Positions 13,049 through 26,401 of a stretch of 64,000 nucleotides of DNA are shown here, piece by piece. The DNA is from Lasiodiplodia sp. COLG20. Taxonomy: Eukaryota; Ascomycota; Dothideomycetes; Botryosphaeriales; Botryosphaeriaceae. Made by a program: the position numbers and the translations under genes. How positions within the stretch are numbered: the first letter of the stretch is position 1; every line of letters starts with the position of its first letter. The stretch lies in contig VNWV01000004.1 of the NCBI GenBank assembly GCA_009801085.1, positions 372,001 through 436,000 of the forward strand, in the 5' to 3' direction. The notes beneath the pieces were generated by a model. The model was not told the origin of the DNA. It saw only the letters and a list, made by a program, of their open reading frames with translations, and made no database searches.

Positions 13049-13546
13049 GCGGTGAACTGTTTATGATACCTCGAGCGGAATGTGGTAATGGGCACTGGGT
13101 ATGGTGTGATTCGGATATGAGGCAGCACTAGTCTTGATATCCGGTGGTTAAATTGTATGGTTTGGCTTCTCAGAATACATTGACGAACGAATTGGAGGAA
13201 CTGGTGTCCACTTGATCTTCGCGTGTCGTGTACTGTACTATACCAGGCCTCGTCTAAGCTTAGTTTGGAACAACGTTGCTGTTGCGTGTCCCGTGTGTCA
13301 TACCAGCTCCAAGCCTGGAACAGTGTTGTGTATTATGCCGAGTTCTTGGAAAACAACATCCGTGGTTGCATTCTCGAAAATTGAAGCATATTCCGTTACT
13401 TTACAGCATTGCAAGCTACCTAGGTCTCCATCCTCTCTGAGACTTTCAACCAATTCCGAAGCGCAATCCAATCCCATTCCCCCATCCACCCCACCGTCCG
13501 TCCGTCCGTCCGTCTGTTTAACCACCAACAACCACTGCATTTCCTC
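13049..13546. other. Intergenic region, convergent PEP4 / small membrane protein
   Basis: 498 bp with no gene recognised. A short ccgt/ccgtccgt tandem run lies around 13494-13512. It presumably holds the two 3' UTRs. Confidence 0.5.
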
Positions 13547-13789
13547 TTACTTCCCGCCGAGCTTCCTGAAGCCCTGCTTCTTGGCCTTCTTCTTGGGCCA
13601 GAACGGGATGCCCCAGCCCTTCCACGTGCCGTTGTCCTTTTCGGTCCGGTAGTGGATGAAGACGGCCAGGGCGACCTGCAAGCCCAGGCCGAACAGCACC
13701 GCCAGCAGGATGCCCAGCAGCGACGGGTCGCGCTGCACCGTCGCGAGCGCCGTCGGCGTCAGGATCGGGGCGAGGAATTCGAAGGCCAT
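13547..13789 (-). CDS. Small single-pass membrane protein, unrecognised
   Basis: A single-exon frame of 80 codons. An N-terminal stretch of 20 residues precedes one strong hydrophobic helix (about residues 23-45: LLGILLAVLFGLGLQVALAV). An aromatic segment rich in Trp and Gly follows, then a very basic tail with PKKKAKKQGFRK. The layout suggests a small tail-in-cytosol or inner mitochondrial membrane protein. The reading frame, clean ATG, codon use like the neighbours and one well-formed helix support a real gene, but I do not recognise a family. The 5' flank is free of other genes for nearly 2 kb. Confidence 0.6.
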   Translation of the reverse strand: MAFEFLAPILTPTALATVQRDPSLLGILLAVLFGLGLQVALAVFIHYRTEKDNGTWKGWGIPFWPKKKAKKQGFRKLGGK

Positions 13790-15120
13790 GTTTGTCGAGA
13801 CTTTTTTTTTTGTCGTTGGGTAGATGGAGGGGTTTAAAGGGTTGTTGTTGCTTTTCGAGATGGTGGTGGTGTCGTTGGCTGACTGGCCGATTATGGAATT
13901 ATTGGGACAGGACAGGACAGGCCGGCTGTCGAAGGGGGGATGGCCGTGTAAATGATTCGGACGGAGGGGGGTATCTCGAAGAATAGTAGTGGAACCGGTA
14001 GTATGAGAGAGGCGAAGGCGACGATGCAGACGCCGGCTGTTCAGATCCAGCTAGCGAGAGAAAGGATTTCAAAAAACAAACACGCGCGCATACGAGCTAC
14101 AGAAGAGAGAGAGAGGACTAGGAAAGCGTTGCGCGGGCGCGAGAATATCGGGTGGTGCAGAAGAGAAAAAGCGAAACCTGCATCAAACTCGAAGCGTTTG
14201 GGACCGGAGGGTTATTAAGTCGCAGCCCAGGCGTCAAAACGGCAGCGAATCCCCCCACCGGTCGGACGTGCATGACTGATGGTCTGACAACCGCCGCTGC
14301 TGATCTGCGACAACTGCTGCCATCGACCAGTGGTAGCGAGCAAGAGGCACTTCGACTTCTGTTCCTGCGCCCCTCCGGACAGAAGCCGAGCGCTTCGCCG
14401 GCCCACATGGCACCAACAACAAACACGTGCCCATCCCACCCCCCGGGATACGATAACTGGTAATCGGCGCAGCATCTGCCGTCCACACTCGACGAATCAG
14501 AATCTTGTGTGCATCTTGGCATGCTTGTCCCCTTTGCTTTTGGGGCGCCGTTGTTAATTTAACTGTGGGCTTTTGGACTTGGTGGGGAATGTTAAAGCAG
14601 ATGATCTGCTGATCGCCTTCAGCTAGTTGAATCGAGACTTTGCGAAAGGTATTGCAGTCGTAGGCTAGCTGTATTTGTTTTTCTGTACTTGACGATGGGT
14701 ACTGAAGCAATTGTTCGTGTGAACAAATCATCAGAGTAACAACCAATCTAGTTTGTTAAAAAGAGCCAAGGCTGCGACTCAAAAGGCCAGAGGTTACCAC
14801 GTTTGAAGTATTTATTTGTTACTTTCATTATTCAATGCTTAGCTACCTTAGTATATGAGTAACGTTAGATTCTATTTCAGCAAAGTCGTAAAAAAAAATG
14901 TAGAAGCTGGCATAAAGGTTGCATTGTATTCAAACCATAATAGATTAAGTCTCTCAGGGGCACGCGACTAGCAGAAACTATATATACTCAGAGGTGGGAC
15001 TAACTATTATGGGTAAATGCTAGATGCGGCTCTTCATGCGTCAACACGTTTAGTTTACTCTGGTGGTAGTCGGGTCGTCTGTGATATGAGTTGGATTTAA
15101 TTCAAACCATAGTATTCAAC

Positions 15121-15187
15121 CAATGGGCAGTTGAAACATCCGGACATAATTGTAGAATGAATCATTATACATCCAGACGATAGCTTC
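15121..15187 (+). repeat. MITE-like palindromic repeat, copy 1 (degenerate)
   Basis: Starts at CAATGGGCAGTTGAA, runs through CATCCGGAC, TGTAGAAT and CATCCAGACGATAGCTTC, and is followed by a T-rich tract. It matches in order the reverse complement of the repeat at 34405-34481 (ATGGGTAGTTGAA, CATCCGGAC, TGTAGAAT, CGTCCGGACGATAGCTTC). The left arm has lost about five bases. Several differences are C/T or G/A transitions. Confidence 0.6.
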
Positions 15188-15198
15188 TTACGCCCACA

Positions 15199-15223
15199 AG
15201 TTTTTTTTTTTTTTTTTTTTTTT
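15199..15223 (+). repeat. Poly(T) tract
   Basis: A run of about 22-24 T residues immediately after copy 1 of the palindromic repeat. A shorter interrupted T tract occupies the same relative position beside copy 2 at 34.4 kb, read on the minus strand. Confidence 0.75.
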
Positions 15224-15659
15224 GACCACAAGGGTGATTCTACACACTCAGCCACAAGTCCATCTACCAACACGGCCAGCTTAACCTTATAGAATTCACT
15301 CATGGTAGAAGAAACGCCCAGACTTCACGCGTTCAACAAACGATTTCATCATCATCACAAGGATGTGGAAAGAATTGATTTGGATGGAAAATGGAGGACA
15401 CAAAATCTCTCAATAATGCAACTCCCACCCCCCAATCTTACCCAAAGCGGTAAGCCAACACCGACAAACAACTCATTTGCGCCATCTTGAAGCCCTCCGC
15501 CCTCCCCCATCTTCCATAACCTTCGCACCGTGACTCATAGCTATGATGGTGAGATGATGATGTTGATGTACAAAAACGGAATGAGGTCGCCTCCCGTTAA
15601 AAATCCAACCCTTCGACCCTCTCTCTCTCGCAATCCTTCATTTTTTTGCTTTATTTCAT

Positions 15660-18191
15660 CTATGACGAAGCCCCGCCGCCCGACGAGGCCGTTCTCCTCC
15701 TCACAGCCTCGAGGTGCTGTCTGTTCCTGAGATGGACTTCAAAGTTCTCGACGGTCCAATTTGGACCGGGCGTATACAGCTTTCCGGGACAGTCGTTACA
15801 CCTGATGCGCGGGAGCCATTGGAATTTGATGTGAGAAGGAGGCGTTGACCCTGCCGGGAGACTGTCTAGACGAATCTGCTGCTGCGAGCGCGTGTCGATG
15901 GCGCAGTAACGCATTAATGCTTCAAACGCCGAGTCGGGATGTTCCGAGTGCAGTTTTCTCAGGGCCTCAGCGAGCCACGGCGGGGGTGGGGGCTTGCCTA
16001 TTGTTAATAAAAAGGATATCCTTTACGGGGGCCGAGGACTTACTGCTTGGGAGGGTTGCGGGAACGGAGCATCTGCGCGTCCGTCATGATAGTATCGTAT
16101 CTCTTGCTGGCCATTACTTGTCGGCGTCGCCGGTCCGGGAGTTGTTCGTTGCTGCATCGCCGGCGAAGGGGGTGGCGGCATCGAGGCGCGGGTGGGTGTG
16201 GCTTGTTGTTGGGGCGTAGAAGCTGCAGAGGCCAACACTGGATTGGGCTGACTCTGCCGGTACTCGTGGGCTCTGCCGGTAGACTGTGCCTGCATCCACC
16301 GCCGGTACTTTTCTCGGGAGATCTTGACCCTGACCAGCAGTCTTTCCGGAGCAGGCGTGGTGGGCGTGGGAGCAACGCTCTCTTCTCTGGGCGTTCCGAA
16401 GCGTCGCGAGGTGCGCGTCTCGTGGTGATGCTCTTGTTGCCGGAGGGCCGTGACTTCGGGAGTCTGCGACCGGCCAAGATTTTGGCGCATAGCGACAGTC
16501 GCCGCCGACGCCGCTCCGCGCATGCCCCTCGTCCTTGCGGTTCCTCCCATCATCATTATCTGCGAAGGTGCCGGGGATTCTTGGCCGGACTCTTCGCTCT
16601 CGGACTCTTCGTCCGAATCGCCATCTCTCACGGTGCGCCTGCCTCTGCCGGATGCGGAACGGGAGAGTTTGTACAGGCGGCTGTCCTCCACGCGCTCCAC
16701 GGCGCCGGGCAGCACCGAGGAAACCACCATCGTCCGCACCGTCCGTTGCCGATCTTTGAGATCCGGGAGCGCCGGGCCGCCTCTCCGGTTCACCGAGCGC
16801 TTCTGTCTCCGCTGCTCGCGCATGATCGACAACTCCGCCCGCTCCAGGTCCGCTTCGTTCAGCTCGTACAAGACCGGCGCGTAGTCCTTTGCTGCTTGCA
16901 CGGGCCGGAACACGGACTGTATTGGAGTAGTCAAAAAGCTGTCGCGGACGTCTGCGTCTTCGACTGGGCGACCGTCGAAGGGGTGGCCCGTGATGTAGAG
17001 GCTTTTGGTGAACATCTGGCACTGCTCCCGTATGGAGTGCGCGATGGCGGTCGTGAACTCGCCGGAAAGGGAGAGCTCTGCAGTCATGGACCTGGCGAAT
17101 TCCTCGGGCGAATTCATTGGGTCGTTGATGTCCCACTCGAACTGGTCCACCAACGTGTGCTGTCCGATGGTGATGTTCAGCTTGATCAATATACGCATCT
17201 CGTCGTTCTTATAGGCGTCGTATGGCAGGGTCGGGTCCAGCGGTTCTTCGTTGAAGTAGACGTGGGGGTAGTAATCTTGGAGCTGCTCGTGGATTTCCGT
17301 GTTGATCTGGCGGAAAACGTGGGGGCCCATCTCCGGGGGTAGTTTGAAGTCCTCTACCATGTTCTCTGCGAACAGCTCTGGTGAGACGAGGTGGTCGTGC
17401 AGGTTCCAGGTGAAGGTGTCTCGCAGCTTGATCTTGTCGAACTCGATGTCCAGACGTACGGGCACCAGCTCCTCGAACGTGTCGGCCTGTTTCGCCAAGT
17501 CCTTCCGGGGCACATGCAAGCTTTTGGAGCGGCGGTTCCCGAGGCGTTTGCGCTGCGCCGGGTACTGGAGCCGCGACGGCTTCACCTCAGTATAGCCATT
17601 GCCGTAGCCATCAAAGCCGTAGCCAAACACCGAGCCGGGGTCGATCCGGCGCTGCTGGCGCAGCTGCTCGTAGTACTCGACCTCGGCCAGCTTCTCGGCC
17701 ATCAAAGCTCGACCCTTATCAGCCTGGTCGTTCATGGCCGCGGAGTGGAGCAAGTCGCGGGTGCAGTACTGATTGATGAGGAAATCGGTCAGAGCAGACG
17801 GGTTCTGATTGGAAGAGCCTTGAGACGGCGCGTGCGAGGGCAGACGCGAGCCGGAGCGAGAGCGTTTGCGGCTGGGGGAGACTCCATTGGCGGCGTCGCT
17901 CCCGGGCGACGACTTTGCGCGGGCAGAGGGCGACGCCTGCTCGGTGCTCGCGTTCACGTCGACGCCGGACGCGGCCATGAGGGCCTTTGCCTTCTCCTTC
18001 GTCTCGCGTATCGTGCCATTGCCGTCGGCGGTCTGGCCAGAACTGGATGGACGCGCGGGATCCTGCGACTCGGCGGCATCGTCGCCGGCAGCGCCGTTCT
18101 GCGCGTCGTGTGCGGCCGGTGTTGATTCTTGCTGCGATTGCTCGTGCGACTGGGGCGGAGGCGCGGCGGTCGACGCGACTGGTGACGGCAT
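15660..18191 (-). CDS. SNF5: Snf5-type subunit of a SWI/SNF chromatin-remodelling complex
   Basis: A core subunit of the nuclear SWI/SNF remodeller. Exon 1 (18191-16044) and exon 2 (15992-15660) give 826 residues. The N-terminus is low-complexity (Ser, Pro, Gln, Ala). The SNF5 domain follows from about residue 240 with two imitating repeats: RLDIEFDKIKLRDTFTWN... and LIKLNITIGQHTLVDQFEWD. A disordered stretch follows, and the C-terminus holds a zinc-finger-like RCNDCPGKLYTPGP...FEVHLRNRQH. The exon 2 acceptor is the weak part. A better-looking TAG lies five bases earlier, but only the AAG acceptor (15993-15995) keeps frame with PPPPPWLAEALRKL. The two repeats and C-terminal finger favour Snf5 over the shorter RSC paralogue Sfh1. 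Confidence 0.92.
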
Positions 18192-19315
18192 GGTTCTATG
18201 TACGGGTCACAGGCGCGTCGGAAGAGCGGGCGATCACGGAGCCGCCCGAGGGAGAAACGAAGGTCCAGCGGGTTAGGGAGGAGACATGAATAAGCTGGTG
18301 ATGTCAGCGATAGGTCCGAGCAAGAGGCGCGTGGCCGCGGGTGGGAGGTGAGGGCGCTGGGCCACGGACGTGCCGCGACGGGGCGACGAGCCTCACCTCC
18401 CACGGGCCGTCGCCATCGCGCAGCGGCAGCGGCAGCGGCAGAAGGCAGCATCCGGCTGGGCAGGCGGGGAGGGGGCGGCGGGACGAGTGAATCAACATAC
18501 CAGAGCTGCACGCAATGATCGGGCGCGTCGAGCGTCTGTCAGTCTGGGCGGCTGGCACAAAGAGAACCGAGGGCAGCGGAGCGGCGTGTTAGGAATGGGC
18601 CCAAGCAGCGGAAAGCGCCCTAGCCAGCAGTAGTCTCGCAGCTGACGTCGTTTCGTCCTGTCTCCGCCCCCTGGCGAGGATTGGGTGCGGGAAATGCTAA
18701 GCTCGGTGCTTTGCAAGCTGCCTCCGTGTCGCAGCAGCAGCGAAGAGCGCGCGGCCCACGCCCACGACGCTCGCCAAGCCGCTCCGCCCAGCACCGCCCA
18801 TTGGCCCTGCCATCGCGCCTCCCCCCCGCCAGTCCTGATGACAACGCGCCGCGCCCGGCCTGCCTCTCTCGCTCAGCCCTACCGCCCTACCGGTGCCTCC
18901 GCCGGGGCCTGCGCGCGGAGCGGACGGGACGGGACCCTGCCCAGGTCTGCTGTGCTTGGTCACGTGCATAGTTGGTCTGGTGTAGGTTGGGATGGAAACG
19001 AGCAAGCCGCAGCCAGCCAGATATCTCGAAGCCACATGCTACGTAACACTGTCGACAGAACAATATGGAATTCCCCTTGGTTTTTCGTCTTCCGGGCGCC
19101 CTTTCGCAAGAGAAAGGAAAAAAAAAAAAAAAGGTCCGGCCGTCCGCCGTCTGTGCCGTGCCCAAAAGCGCTTCCGCCCCGCCCGCCGTAGCACAAACCT
19201 TCCCTCAGCCGTCGTTGATCCAGAATTAAGTAGTTGTTCTCAAGAAGCGCGCCGTGCTTGAGTATCAAAATAGCGCGCAAGGTATAAGATGAAGGCCGTT
19301 ATGATGTCCCTTAAC
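18192..19315. other. Intergenic region, SNF5 promoter / VPS74 3' flank
   Basis: 1.1 kb, GC-rich near SNF5, with a poly(A) run of about 16 near 19119. Open frames here are short, overlap on both strands and carry no recognisable domain. I read the region as a long promoter plus a 3' UTR. Confidence 0.5.
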
Positions 19316-20564
19316 TTATAGCAAAGAATCCAGCCTTGTGAAGACGCTCAAGCAAGCAGCGACCACCTGCAGGGAGTTAGTCAATGTGCGAGTTTCACGT
19401 CATCCTGAGTGCGTGCTTACCTCGAGCTGCAATTCCTTATCCTTGTTGTTGTTCACCTCCTCTGAGATCACCTGCCCCAGGTTGGCTCCTATGCCTCCCG
19501 AACCCCCGGCGCGTCGGGCGAACGGCCACTGGGAATACTCGGCCAGCAGCTCGTCGACCTGGGCAAAGGCCCGTTCTCGCGCCTCGTGGCCCAGTGTCGA
19601 CAATGCGTTCTCCAGGACGTTGGCCGCATAAGCCGCGCAGACCATGGAAATGGTGCGCAGGTACCTAAAGTCCATCTCTTCGGGCAGGAACTGGCTCGGA
19701 GGGAGGACGACGGTTCGGTTGGTGAGGAGGTTGCGGACGCGGCGCCGGATCTCGTCCTTTGCGCCGCCGTCGGCGACGGGATGGGTGGCCATGTCGAAGA
19801 GGAGGAAGTTGCGTTTCTCGGTGCGGAGGATGCCCTTGTCGACGAGGCCCTTGGCCAGGCGCTCGCGGACTTGCTTGAGCTGGTAGCCAATCTTCATGAG
19901 GTTCCATGTTTCGCCTGCGTTTGGCCAGGTGTCAGCGAGGGAGAGGGGAGAGAAAGAGATAGAGGACGAGCAGACTCACCGCTCATGAGGTCAATCCAGG
20001 AGGCCACGCTCATCGGCTCGCTCGACTTCATCATCTTCAACGCTTCGTCCAGAAGCACCTCGCCGGTGAGCGTGTCGTCTATGACCTCGATGACGCGATC
20101 AGCGAGGGGGAAGCGCCGCCGCGACGAATCCTTTTGCATGCTTATGCGGCCCCTGAAGGCCAGCTCTATGACGATGCATCCGCGGAGGGCGTAGGAGATG
20201 TTGTCGTTCCAGAAAGAGAGGTAGCCCTGGCCCGCCGATTGTCAGTCGCGCCCCTCCTTAGGCAGCCCTTCGGGCTTGGAGGGACAAAACCCACCTGCTT
20301 GTCCTTCAACCCCATGAGCAGCACCTCCTCCATGAGCGTAAGCTTAGGCTGCTTGCTCCGCTCGGCGCTCTCGCTGATGTCTCGCGGGTCGAAGGCGATC
20401 TTGTGGCCATTCTCCGAGCTCTCGTAGGAGGTTCCGGGGCCGTCATCGTTGCGGCGCGGCACCGGCGAGCTCACGCGGCTGCCGTCGTTGTCGTTGTCGC
20501 CGTTTGCGCCCGCGCCCGCGCCTGCGCCCCGGCGGCGCGTCAAGCCTGAAGCTGAGGTGGCCAT
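19316..20564 (-). CDS. VPS74: Golgi phosphoprotein 3 homologue, PI4P-binding retention factor
   Basis: Vps74/GOLPH3 binds phosphatidylinositol 4-phosphate and COPI at the Golgi and keeps glycosyltransferases there. Four exons (20564-20295, 20226-19980, 19914-19421, 19366-19316) give 353 residues, close to yeast Vps74 (345). The first 60 residues are Gly/Asp/Asn-rich and disordered. The GPP34 domain runs from [20 protein letters not shown] through [32 protein letters not shown] and [18 protein letters not shown] to the end. The last exon supplies the conserved C-terminal VFTRLDSLL. All splice phases agree. A short arginine-rich RRRG cluster near residue 10 fits COPI binding. Confidence 0.95.
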
Positions 20565-21088
20565 ACGCAGTGCGACTGTGGAAAGGTGTCGTGCCCGGTG
20601 TCGGTGTTGGGTCTAGGTCTGAGCTCGGCGCCCGCCGCACAGGGATGCTGCGAGGGTGTTCGGCGTCCAAGGGTCGGACAGGGTTCACGGCAGAAGTTCA
20701 CGGGGCGTTGCAGCCAGATCGCAGCAGGGAGTTTTGGCAGGGCGTCTGACGTGGTGGGGGGAGGAGGCGTTGCGCGGCATACGGAATGTGTATTTAGAGA
20801 ACGGGTGGCCGCTGAGCCAGAGTGAAATAACTGGCTTGGCGAGGGACGACGAACCCAACCCTGCCGCGCGGGCGGCGTTTCACGCAGGCACGCCATGTAC
20901 CTACAAACGTTGCAGCACAACCAGGAAAATGTGCCGGAGCAAAATCGTCTTCTAGTCCATAGTACAGAGGCTCGGAAACCTAGAGCTGATGGCTTTGTAC
21001 AAGCAAATGTCCACTCCGCAATTCCTTCCAGCCATCACATTTCTCCCTCTCCCCTCTCCCAACCCGATCCAGCCCTCATTCGATTCAA
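20565..21088. other. Intergenic region, VPS74 promoter / ACP 3' flank
   Basis: 524 bp with no gene recognised. It presumably carries the VPS74 promoter and the acyl carrier protein 3' UTR. Confidence 0.45.
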
Positions 21089-21800
<712 letters not shown>

Positions 21801-22239
21801 GGCGGATGGAGGTGCGGGTGTTCGTCTGGCGAGATGGAGGCGGGTGTGTTGCGGTACGCGGCGATGAGGCACTTCGCAAAATCATCGACGAGTCGGGACG
21901 GGCTTAGAGCTTGGGCGCCGTCATGGTCACGTGCGCCGGCCTTCCTCACCCTTCGACGACCGTCACACCCCGGCGAGCAGCTCGAGAAGAGGCGCGGCGC
22001 GCGGCTCGTCTGTTCGTCCAGCGGGCAATTTGGCGACGTTGCTAGCCGTGCCCTCTTCCCTCGCCCCGAAGCAGCTGTTCCCAGCCTGAGGCATAAGCTT
22101 GTTGACGTTGCGCACCTTGGCTGGCAGCGAATCAGATTCGAGCCCATTGAACTTACAGAACCGCCACGCCGGCAACGTCAAAGTGCCGCTCAACACCACA
22201 ACTCTCCTCTCCGCCCTGCCCGCACCCACCACGCCCACC
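21801..22239. promoter_or_regulatory. 439-bp divergent promoter region, ACP1 / complex I 23 kDa subunit
   Basis: Separates the start codons of two genes whose products both belong to NADH:ubiquinone oxidoreductase. No gene is inside, and no clear TATA box was found on either side. Confidence 0.55.
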
Positions 22240-23051
<812 letters not shown>

Positions 23052-24225
23052 AACGAGTCGTGGACGAAATGAGAAAGGAGGAAGGGATATCAAGATGTAC
23101 ATATGCTGTAGCATCAACGCCGCCAGACGGCAAACATTTCTTTTCGTGCAAATCTTTCATCTTATTGCGTTCTAATAAAGAAGTTTAAACTCCCGAGTTC
23201 GCCAGAGTGTCTCATAAGTGATTCTGAAGGCAAATCCATCATCTACACCAAAAATAATTCTTGTGCTAACTTCATTCTTTAAAGCGCCTCAACCTTTGAT
23301 GATATCCCCGCCATTCTCCTGGTCAGCTCCCTCGCTCACCCTTAGTCCTTTCAAATTTTCTAATCAACGACTTTTGGTGGAAATAAATAGGCAATCTACT
23401 ACAGTATGAAAGTCTTACCAATAGGTCAGTTTCGACAAAGCAATCAGGGAGGAAGACGTCGAGGGGAGAATTACTACAGTTGTAGCCAAGCTTTCGGATA
23501 TCTATTTAAATGGAAAAAATAAAAAATTGACGCGAGTCTTTGACTATGGTTCGAGAATTGAGTTTAGAATAGGTGAGTGAAGTACTTTGCATGATATAAG
23601 TTGTTTTTCACATTTGCAAGTTCCTCAAATCCTTACTTACCTACATGAATTAAACCACGTATGTGAGCAAAGAGAAAAAAAAAATTCCAGTCAAATTGAA
23701 AGGTTTGCGATAAACATACGCAGTAACATAGTATAACAAGCAACAAAGCACCGCCGACTGGGACTATCCATCCCTCACCACAAATCCAGTTTTCATACGC
23801 TGTGAGACTTTGACGACGAAAATAAAACCTAAGCTTATCAAGATGAATATTTTAACAATTTAGCCTGCGCGGTTCAGGAAGATAGACTTAGCCCCTCGAG
23901 GGTGGTTAGTTGTTTTGAACATGTGCAATTACCTTCTCATTTCAAAGATAGGCTTTAGCTATTCCACCGTGCTTACAGGCCGAAACCATATGCAACTCAT
24001 CGAGCAATAGATGAGATACATTCACTATGAATTCGTTGCGTCGGTCGGTTCAATGTTCATCTGGCAAAGTCCCTATCGACTAGAACAGCATCTGAAACCC
24101 GTTCGCATTACCAAGTTTATGCAGTACCCCATATTTACTCCTACCCATGCCCAGACCTCTGAACGCCAAGGGATCCTATCCTGCGCCGTGGATCAATTCC
24201 CAGTCCAAAATTTTTTTCCCGTCAC
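23052..24225. other. AT-rich convergent intergenic gap
   Basis: 1.17 kb between the 3' ends of the complex I subunit gene and SURF6. About 23170-24010 is AT-rich and rich in TA dinucleotides, unlike the flanking genes. There are no open frames of note and no terminal repeats. A decayed transposon is possible but cannot be shown. Confidence 0.55.
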
Positions 24226-25875
24226 TTATTTAGTCTTGCTCCTGAAACTACCCTCGAAACCAGGCCTGGACTTCTTGCCCGCCTTGAGCTTGTTGGCCTT
24301 CTTGCCGGGCTTGGTACCCTTCTCCTCACGTCGCTTCCTCAGGTTATCCTCACGCTTCTTTTGACGCATTTCCTTGCCCTTCTCGACGCCCTCAATGCGC
24401 TCGGTCCATTCCTTCTCGCTCTTCTTCTTTTGCTTCTCCTTCCGCTTGAGCGTCTTCTTGAGCAGGTTCGTATCATCCTTGACCTTTTCGCCGTGGGCCC
24501 GCTTCTTGGCGTTCAGCCAGAGGTCCTTGGATTCGATTTCCTTGCGCTTCTCCTCGTCGAGGCCGGCGAGACGCTGCCTCTTCTTCTCGGCGGCCTCGAG
24601 AGCCGTCTTGGCGTCCGACCTGCCCTTCCTTTTCTTGGCGTCAACCAGGTTCGATGCTGTTGAGTCCATCTGCTGACCGTCGTCAAAGGTGATACGGCCG
24701 AAGGAGAAGTTGTTCTCCTGCTCCATGGGCGAAAAGATGTCGGGGGTGCCGGGCGAGCCGGAGCCGCGGAGACGAGCGAGCTCCACCTCGGCCGCTTTCC
24801 GCTGCTCGTCCTCCTTGGCCTGCTTGCGGATCTCCTTCTTCCGCTGACGTCTCTCTTCCTCCTTGCGTCTCCGTGCCTCCATGAGCTCCTGACGGTTGCG
24901 CGCGGGCTTGCCGTCTATACCGTCAGCTTTGCGTGCTGCGCGGAGAGCCTCTATCCTTGCTTGCAGACGTGCTTTGAGCACTTCTTGGTCAACCTGCGGC
25001 ATTTGGATCTTGCCGTCCTTGTTCTTCGGCTTCTTCGAGCTGTCGGATGAGGCGGGGGGGAGAATCGAGGATGAAGAGGAGGCAGATGGGACGGCGGATG
25101 AGGCCGGGGACTCGGGTTCAGGGGAGGGAGTGGCAGAAGTCCAAGAAGCCTCGTCCTTTTCGTCTTCGACGAGACCGCTGACGTCGACCTTGTCGATCTC
25201 TTCGTCCCCGGAGGCGGCGGCATCAGAGGCTTCTTCGGCCGTCTCGACGTCCATTTTGCCGGCATCGGGATTCGGGGCGGCGGCGGCGGCCTGGCGCTCC
25301 TTCTTGGCCTGGGCCTTCTCCTGCTGCTTCTCCTTCTTTTTCTGCCTCCTCTCGTCAATCTTCTTCTGCTTCTCCTCCCTCTTCTGGCGCGCCTCCTCGT
25401 CCTCTTCCTCGGCAGCGTCGTCGTTCTCCAATTTCTGCTTCTTCGCGTCCTTGGTCTTCAAGCCCTCGCGCGGCTTCTCTCTGCCCGGTGCATCCAGGTC
25501 GGAGAGATCATCGCTGTCGTCTTCACCATTGAGCTCGCGCTTGCGCTTGCGCTCATTCTCGTCCATGACGTCTTTGGCGGACTGGTTGTTGGCGGGGTCA
25601 AGTTTTGCGCGCTTGGCGGCCTTCTTCTGGGCTTTGGACTGCTTCTTGCGCTGCCATTGGTCCTGCAAACGACGTCTTAGCAGGTGAGGGACGTGGCTCA
25701 GCGGTCGAACATACACTCGTGTCCGGAGCGTAGTAATCCTTTGCGGGGATGAGGGACATCAGGCCCTCGAAGGCCTGAGCGTGGCTCTGGAGACGCTCCT
25801 GCGTGGCGGGTGTCAGCGATTTCGCACGAGGCGGCGGGGGCGGCGAGCAGGGCTGACCTCCAGCTCGTCGGCCAT
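24226..25875 (-). CDS. RRP14: SURF6/Rrp14 nucleolar ribosome-biogenesis protein
   Basis: A nucleolar factor for processing of 18S and 25S pre-rRNA. Three exons (25875-25858, 25798-25715, 25662-24226) give 512 residues. The first exon encodes only MADELE; its intron has the unusual donor GTCAGC but a good branch site and CAG acceptor. Exon 2 has LMSLIPAKDYYAPDTS, and exon 3 starts DQWQRKKQSKAQKKAAKRAK, which is the Rrp14 N-terminal region. The middle is acidic and Lys/Glu-rich. The C-terminal SURF6 domain contains NFSFGRITFDDGQQ, the basic helical KDLWLNAKKRAHGEKVKDD and KKREDNLRKRREEKGTKP. The long charged coiled coil is normal for the family. Confidence 0.94.
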
Positions 25876-26401
25876 GGTTGGCGTGCACGGATCGACGGCG
25901 ATAGACAGGGTCTGGCGGTGCTCGCGGGGCGGCCTGGCGGGTTGGCGGTGTTGAGACGGGGGCGCGGGCAGAAAGCGTTCACACAAAGTTTCATGCAGTG
26001 CGTGGAAATCTTGGCCTGCGCGCTCGCAAAAATCGCCGGGTCCGTGCGCGGGTGGGCCAGTCGGCGGCACACGACACCACGACGCCCGAGCAAAGGCGGA
26101 CTGCTCTGCAGGACGGTGCTGGGGGGGCCCGTGGCCGAGCTCATGCGCCACACTGCGTTGGCCGCCACGGTGCGCCCGGGCAAACGCGCAAACTGCTCAG
26201 CCTCCCCTGCCACGATCAGGGCAGGTACATTGCCAACCGTCAGGCGCCGGCTCCACGTCTGAGTCGCCGCTCACTCTCTTGCATCTACGCTTGCTCTTAA
26301 ACGTCGAGCCCCGCCCCACTGACGCGCTCTCCGTGATCCCCCTCCTCGCCTCTTGGCTTCCCTTGTTTGTTTGTTTTGTTTACTTGCCTATCCCTCGGAG
26401 C
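25876..26401. promoter_or_regulatory. 526-bp divergent promoter region, RRP14 / uncharacterised gene
   Basis: No gene is seen between the two start codons. The last 100 bp before 26402 is C/T-rich with a TTTGTTTGTTTTGTTT stretch, as in many fungal leaders. Confidence 0.4.

Larger units (their letters stand above)
13790..15659. other. 1.9-kb gene-free region, becoming AT-rich towards SNF5
   Basis: 13790-14550 is of ordinary composition and could be the promoter of the small membrane protein. 14560-15660 is AT-rich, with homopolymers and a 20-plus T run near 15200. It also holds one copy of a palindromic repeat (15121-15187). No coding potential was found. Confidence 0.6.

Noticed and set aside
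16040..16120. Alternative frame at the end of SNF5 exon 1 (MASKRYDTIMTDAQML)
   Set aside because: It reads like protein but cannot be joined in phase to exon 2 by any acceptor, and there is no room for a frame-switching intron.
16047..17342. 431-codon open frame antisense to SNF5
   Set aside because: Composition is Arg/Gly/Val-rich nonsense with no domain, opposite a clear Snf5 domain. It is explained by GC-rich codon bias.
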